In this document: piece after piece, positions 60,554-64,000 of the stretch
How positions within the stretch are numbered: the first letter of the stretch is position 1
How the letters are laid out: the number at the start of each line of letters is the position of its first letter
NCBI GenBank assembly: GCA_031382085.1
Contig: JANMYM010000036.1
Span: 1 to 64,000 of the forward strand
Reading direction: 5' to 3'
Source: UBA964 sp031382085
Lineage (GTDB): Bacteria > Pseudomonadota > Gammaproteobacteria > Steroidobacterales > Steroidobacteraceae
DNA: 64,000 bases
Position numbers and translations under genes: made by a program
Notes under the pieces: generated by a model
The model's database searches: none
Told to the model about the DNA's origin: nothing
The model's input: only the letters and a program-made list of their open reading frames with translations

Positions 60554-61105
60554 CTAAGCGGCCCGGCGCTTCCTGACCGCTCCCTTGATTCCGGGGAAAC
60601 GGTTCGACAATCCGATCGAACCGCCCTTCATATTCTGGATGAAATTGACCATGACGCCGTTAGGGTCGCGCAGGGTCATTTCGCGTGACTCGACACCGTG
60701 CTGAGCTAACGCCAGGGTCGTTGGCGCACACAGGACCTTCAGCCTGAGGCGCCGCGCTCCCCGGTGCACTTTGTCGATGTCGGGGGTGTGGAACACAAGG
60801 CAGGCCTCGCCTGCGTTGGCGCGCGCCGGCCGCGACAAGCGGCTGCTTCCCTGCCGGGTCCTGGATAACTCGAACAGCCCCACCATGCCCCAGGCGACAT
60901 CCTCGGACTGCAGGATCACCCAGCGCAGCCGTCCGGGCCGCACGCCCAGCAGCTTGAAAATCGCAGGCAATTCGCCGCCCGCCTGGCCTTGCACCCAGAT
61001 ATTCATGCCAAGAACACCCTTATAGAAATCCAGCGAACGCCTGAGGTTGCGCACAAAGATCGCGGTACGTTTAAGGGGCGTAGCAACAGGTGCTGGATTT
61101 TTCAT
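60554..61105 (-). CDS. VOC (glyoxalase/bleomycin-resistance fold) protein
   Basis: With the ATG at 61105 (AGAGG upstream) the protein has 183 residues. Two beta-alpha-beta-beta-beta units are visible: LKRTAIFVRNLRRSLDFYKGVLGMNIWVQG and EACLVFHTPDIDKVHRGARRLRLKV, ending in EMTLRDPNGVMVNFIQ. Family members include extradiol dioxygenases, glyoxalases and isomerases. The usual His/Glu metal ligands are not all evident, so the activity is uncertain. A basic C-terminal tail (VRKRRAA) is present. It lies downstream of the alpha/beta-fold gene, after a 105-base gap. Confidence 0.8.
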   Translation of the reverse strand: MKNPAPVATPLKRTAIFVRNLRRSLDFYKGVLGMNIWVQGQAGGELPAIFKLLGVRPGRLRWVILQSEDVAWGMVGLFELSRTRQGSSRLSRPARANAGEACLVFHTPDIDKVHRGARRLRLKVLCAPTTLALAQHGVESREMTLRDPNGVMVNFIQNMKGGSIGLSNRFPGIKGAVRKRRAA

Positions 61106-61210
61106 GAACCGGCCTCTTGATTGAAAAATTACTGCAAGTGCGGGCGACTTCCGCAATTTCGGGCTGACGATGTTTTTCGCCGACGTCGAAGTGCTGCGAC
61201 CTAACAAATA

Positions 61211-62065
61211 TTAGCCCAGTGGCAATTCGCCACTCGACAGGAATTCCAGCAACATGGCAATCTTGTCAGCCTGACCACGCGCGCTGGCGCTGTCGTTGAC
61301 GATCGCCGAACGGCAGCCCGGCAGTAACCGTGACGCCTCGCTGACACCGACCCGCAACGGATCGGTGTCGTCAGCCATGATCAGCGTCGGTATCCGCACC
61401 AGCGGCAGTCGCTCGCGATCGGCGTGGGCAAAGGCCGCACGGTATGCGAGGTGATAGGTCCGGATCGATTTCAGGACTTCTACGGTCACGTCATGCAGCG
61501 CCTGGGTGGACGGCGGGTCGATGCCACGCAAGTGCGCCGTGTCACGCCTGAAATATGGGAAAAACCAGCCCTGATCGCGGACGAAATGCCAGGCCCAGTG
61601 CAGCTGGCTGCCGAAAAAATCCGGTTCCACGGCTGGCGCATAGTTCGCGAGCATGTCCGCTTTTTCGTCGGGCGTGAACATGCCAATACCATCCAGCACC
61701 ATCCGTCCGAACCGGTGCGGCTGCTGTAGCGCCATTTCCATGACGATATGCGCGCCGGTATGGCTGCCATAGAGGTCCGCATGTGATATGCCCATCGCGT
61801 CCATGACCCGTAGTGACGACTCGGCGTACCAGGCGATATCCGGCGCCGGCACCGATGGCGGCGCGGAATCACCGTTGCCTAACGTGTCGGGTGCGACGCA
61901 ACTGCGATGATCGCCAAGCGCCCGCATCAGCGGCACCAGGTTGAGCGAGGATGCGGGGGACGCATGCACCATCCAGATGATCCGGCCGTCCTGACGCGGA
62001 CCCGTGCGCCGGTAATGCGCCTGGCCGTCCCGAATGGCAACGAAGCCGCGTTCAATTTGTACCAT
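61211..62065 (-). CDS. Alpha/beta-hydrolase-fold protein with His at the nucleophile position
   Basis: The ATG at 62065 gives 284 residues. The fold is clear: WMVHASPASS oxyanion loop (His34-Ser40), PDTLGNGDS, ADLYGSHTGAHIVMEMAL and LIMADDTDPLR (acid position). The nucleophile elbow reads GSHTG with His102 in place of Ser, and the final catalytic His is not found (SASARGQADKIA there). This matches domain 1 of the double protein at 43227 and suggests a subfamily that is not a standard serine hydrolase. It is divergent from the GST gene. Confidence 0.8.
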   Translation of the reverse strand: MVQIERGFVAIRDGQAHYRRTGPRQDGRIIWMVHASPASSLNLVPLMRALGDHRSCVAPDTLGNGDSAPPSVPAPDIAWYAESSLRVMDAMGISHADLYGSHTGAHIVMEMALQQPHRFGRMVLDGIGMFTPDEKADMLANYAPAVEPDFFGSQLHWAWHFVRDQGWFFPYFRRDTAHLRGIDPPSTQALHDVTVEVLKSIRTYHLAYRAAFAHADRERLPLVRIPTLIMADDTDPLRVGVSEASRLLPGCRSAIVNDSASARGQADKIAMLLEFLSSGELPLG

Positions 62066-62120
62066 AGCCCTGTCCTGCCGCATGATCCGCGGCCGACACT
62101 TTAGCGCAGGAGCCAGGCCC

Positions 62121-62741
62121 GTGATTGAACTGCATACCGTACCAACCGCAAACGGCTACAAGGTCTCGATCATGTTGGAGGAACTGCACTCTCCTTACGA
62201 GGTCGTGCCGTACAACCTGCAGAAGGGTGAGCACCTCGCGCCGGGCTACCTGAGCCGCAATCCGGTCGGCCGCCTGCCAATGATTGTCGACAAGGACCCG
62301 GCACAGCTCGAACCCCTGAGCCTCTACGGGACGATGGCGATTCTGGTCTACCTCGCGGAAAAGTCGCAGCGTTTTCTGCCTGCGACACAACCGGGCCGGG
62401 CGCGCGCATTCGAATGGCTGGGCATCGTCTCCAGCGACATCGCCCCCGCATTCACCGGGCAGTTCGTGTTCAACACGCTGATGCCCGAGAAAATTCCGGC
62501 CGCCATCGCATTCTACGACAAGCTCGTGACCCGACTGTTAGGTCCGATGGACCTGGCGCTGGGCCGCACGGAATATCTGGCCGGGCCGGAATACACGATC
62601 GCCGACATCATCGCGTTTCCGGTGGCGGCGATCTCCATGCAGCGCTTCCCGGGGAACTTCGAGCGGCACCCGAACATCGGCCGCTGGGCGGCGCTGGTTG
62701 GCGCGCGGCCCGCCGTACAGGCCGGAATGCGCGTGCCCTAG
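62121..62741 (+). CDS. Glutathione S-transferase family protein
   Basis: The GTG at 62121 with AGGAG (62108-62112) gives 206 residues beginning VIELHTVPTANGYKVSIMLEEL, the thioredoxin-fold start of Ure2p/YfcG-like GSTs. SRNPVGRLPMIVDKD and LYGTMAILVYLAEKS (glutathione-binding) follow. The C-terminal helical domain has EYTIADIIAFP. It may conjugate glutathione, open rings or isomerise products such as maleyl compounds. The upstream frame to 62034 overlaps the divergent gene. Its stop overlaps the next convergent gene by four bases. Confidence 0.9.
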   Translation: MIELHTVPTANGYKVSIMLEELHSPYEVVPYNLQKGEHLAPGYLSRNPVGRLPMIVDKDPAQLEPLSLYGTMAILVYLAEKSQRFLPATQPGRARAFEWLGIVSSDIAPAFTGQFVFNTLMPEKIPAAIAFYDKLVTRLLGPMDLALGRTEYLAGPEYTIADIIAFPVAAISMQRFPGNFERHPNIGRWAALVGARPAVQAGMRVP

Positions 62742-63403
62742 CCCGGCTTGGCGATGCCGAGGAACGCGGCCGTGACTAACAAGGCCCAGATAGTCAGCAC
62801 CATCGGGCGTGTTTTTGCCTGCGTCCTGACAACCAGGTCCTCAAGTTCGGGAGTTGAGCCCGTCGTGAAAATCTGCCGCAACGCCGGCACCATGGGCCTG
62901 CCGAAAACCCGGATGCCGATGCCGCAGACGATACACAGCGAATAGGCCAGGACTTTGCCGCTGAGCCACGGGGTCAGCAGGTGCCCGGTGCCACGAAAAC
63001 CCTGGACGGCATCCCAGATCAGGCCCGGCACCAGGAAGAAACGCCAGACAAGATCCACCTTGCGCAGCCGCTCGCCTAACAAAGTGCCCTGGAAACGGTG
63101 CACCGACACGACCAGCGACAGCCAGCTGAGTGCCACCAGCCAGGTGATCGCGATCCAGCCCGGCCGCAGATTCACGGCGCCGACTTGGTCCGCGAGCATG
63201 TAGCCAACCGGCAGCATCAAGACCAGGCAGTAGCGCGGAATCATGTCGATCCAGGCCAGAATGCGCAGCGCTGTTTGTCGCGCCTCGATGCCGAGCTCGC
63301 GCTTGCGCAAGAACGTCGCCGAGTAAAAAACGCCGATGTCGCCGCCCAGCCAATAGGCAAACAACAGCAGATGCGCCAGCTTCACGAACACATAGCTATC
63401 CAT
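62738..63403 (-). CDS. Integral membrane protein of unknown function (DUF2269-like)
   Basis: The ATG at 63403 gives 221 residues with about five or six hydrophobic helices. The first, VFVKLAHLLLFAYWLGGDIGVF, carries a His and an Asp that recall DUF2269/CopD-like membrane proteins, and SVHRFQG and GTGHLL add more histidines. Haem or metal binding is possible but unproven. It is convergent with the GST gene and divergent from the final gene. Confidence 0.7.
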   Translation of the reverse strand: MDSYVFVKLAHLLLFAYWLGGDIGVFYSATFLRKRELGIEARQTALRILAWIDMIPRYCLVLMLPVGYMLADQVGAVNLRPGWIAITWLVALSWLSLVVSVHRFQGTLLGERLRKVDLVWRFFLVPGLIWDAVQGFRGTGHLLTPWLSGKVLAYSLCIVCGIGIRVFGRPMVPALRQIFTTGSTPELEDLVVRTQAKTRPMVLTIWALLVTAAFLGIAKPG

Positions 63404-63493
63404 GGGCGACACCCTACCGGAAGTGCTTGATCGGCTACAATCCAATCGCTTCGGCAATCACGGTATGGGCGCGGCCGCCCCGGGGGTCCTGAC

Positions 63494-64000
63494 GATGGCT
63501 ATGGCAAGAATCAATGATCACAACATGTATTACGAGGTGCTGGGCCAGGGTGATCCGATCCTCTGCATGGGCGGCTGGGGCACGTTCTGCCATGACAACC
63601 ATCATCACCTCGCGCGCGGCCTGACCGACCGTTACCAGGTCATCTGTTTTGACTACCGCGGCATTTGTGATTCGGATGACAACCTGAGCCTGCCGTCCAA
63701 CATGAAATTGCACGCCGGCGATGCAATCGGCCTGCTGGATCATCTCGGGCTCAGAAACGTGCATCTCATGGGCCTGGTGGGCATGGGCGCCTGCGTGTGC
63801 CAGGAAATCGCGATTCAGCGGCCGGATCTGGCGCGCAGCATGCTGAACATGGGGGCCTGGTGCGGCATGGATGATTTTCTGCGCGATCAGCTGGAGATGT
63901 TCCGCTGGATCCATCGCGACTGCGGTTTCATCGCGTTCCAGAAAGCCGTCACACTCTTGTCGTTCACGCCGGAGTACTACAACGAAAACAAAAGCAAATT
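63494..64000 (+). CDS. Alpha/beta-hydrolase-fold protein (truncated at window end)
   Basis: This open frame runs off the right edge after about 169 codons. I chose the ATG at 63494; one at 63464 is in frame. It begins MAMARINDHNMYYEVLGQGDP, then has an oxyanion-like MGGWGT and FDYRGICDS typical of the alpha/beta-hydrolase fold. The nucleophile elbow reads GLVGMGAC, with Gly96 where Ser is expected. The remainder RPDLARSMLNMGAWCG fits the fold. The late acid and His are outside the window. Confidence 0.75.

Larger units (their letters stand above)
1..64000. repeat. Dispersed CTAAC/GTTAG short motif, about 150 copies
   Basis: By eye about 150 copies of CTAAC or its complement are spread over both strands, all regions and all reading frames, usually as SCTAACR/YGTTAGS. 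Examples start at 267, 1272, 3386, 9161, 14840, 19830, 27649, 34282, 40785, 44499, 50940, 57186 and 62776. CTAA followed by a base other than C (or TTAG preceded by other than G) was noticed fewer than 20 times. In genes the copies appear as Leu TTA before G, as Ala/Pro/Thr-Asn codon pairs, or across stop codons (flgL, flgK, flgM, flgN). The counts are manual. Confidence 0.6.

Noticed and set aside
1..64000. tRNA, rRNA, CRISPR arrays, insertion sequences, integrases, attachment sites
   Set aside because: No direct-repeat/spacer arrays, transposase-like proteins, terminal inverted repeats flanked by duplications or RNA gene signatures were recognised on either strand.

Overview
The window is a densely packed, GC-rich bacterial chromosome segment, most likely from a motile gammaproteobacterium or a close relative. 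This rests on the flagellar gene order flgBCDEFGHIJKL with divergent flgA-flgM-flgN, a sigma-54 type promoter before flgB, sigma-28 type promoters before flgM and probably fliC, and a downstream proteobacterial leucine/isovalerate catabolic locus. No rRNA, tRNA, CRISPR array, transposase or integrase was seen. No gap between genes exceeds 300 bases.

Region 1 (1-12.7 kb) is flagellar. It holds the N-terminal part of a flagellin gene (cut by the window edge), an eleven-gene rod/hook/ring operon on the minus strand (flgB to flgL), and divergent flgA, flgM and flgN. The promoters outline the usual hierarchy: sigma-54 drives the hook-basal-body operon, and FliA (sigma-28) drives flgM and flagellin.

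Region 2 (12.7-28.5 kb) is acyl-CoA and organic acid metabolism. It contains an FAD-linked oxidase, a MOSC protein and a tight minus-strand set of LeuC-like and LeuD-like dehydratase subunits, an HMG-CoA-lyase-family enzyme and a CaiB-type CoA-transferase. Alanine dehydrogenase follows, then a leucine-degradation divergon (methylcrotonyl-CoA carboxylase subunits against isovaleryl-CoA dehydrogenase plus a FadR-type GntR regulator) that shares a palindromic operator. It ends with a fused FO synthase (FbiC), the deazaflavin-forming enzyme of the F420 pathway.

Region 3 (28.5-46.9 kb) holds an exported aldo/keto reductase and a seven-gene overlapping minus-strand operon: deacetylase-fold hydrolase, aldehyde dehydrogenase, GPH symporter, beta-lactamase-fold hydrolase, cytochrome b, cytochrome c and Tat-exported amine oxidase. 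An IclR regulator diverges from it. On the plus strand are a second FAD-linked oxidase with its own ETF pair, an MFS exporter, a SnoaL-like protein, a double alpha/beta-hydrolase-fold protein, a tannase-family esterase and RidA.

Region 4 (46.9-64 kb) holds an eleven-gene minus-strand run from a UbiD-type decarboxylase through a heme-oxygenase-like diiron protein, SDR, UTRA-type regulator, MFS permease, exported SUMF1-like protein, TRAP permease pair, dihydropyrimidinase-like amidohydrolase, peroxiredoxin and a medium-chain reductase. A methyltransferase and a semialdehyde dehydrogenase diverge from it, followed by a VOC protein, an alpha/beta-fold protein, a GST, a membrane protein and a truncated alpha/beta-fold gene. 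Overall, regions 2-4 look like an accessory catabolic island for aromatic, ester, amide and branched-chain substrates, with four local regulators.

Across all regions a short sequence, CTAAC/GTTAG (usually SCTAACR/YGTTAGS), is scattered at about 150 places by eye count. CTAA is almost never followed by anything but C. No feature type explains this, and it is the most unusual signal in the window.
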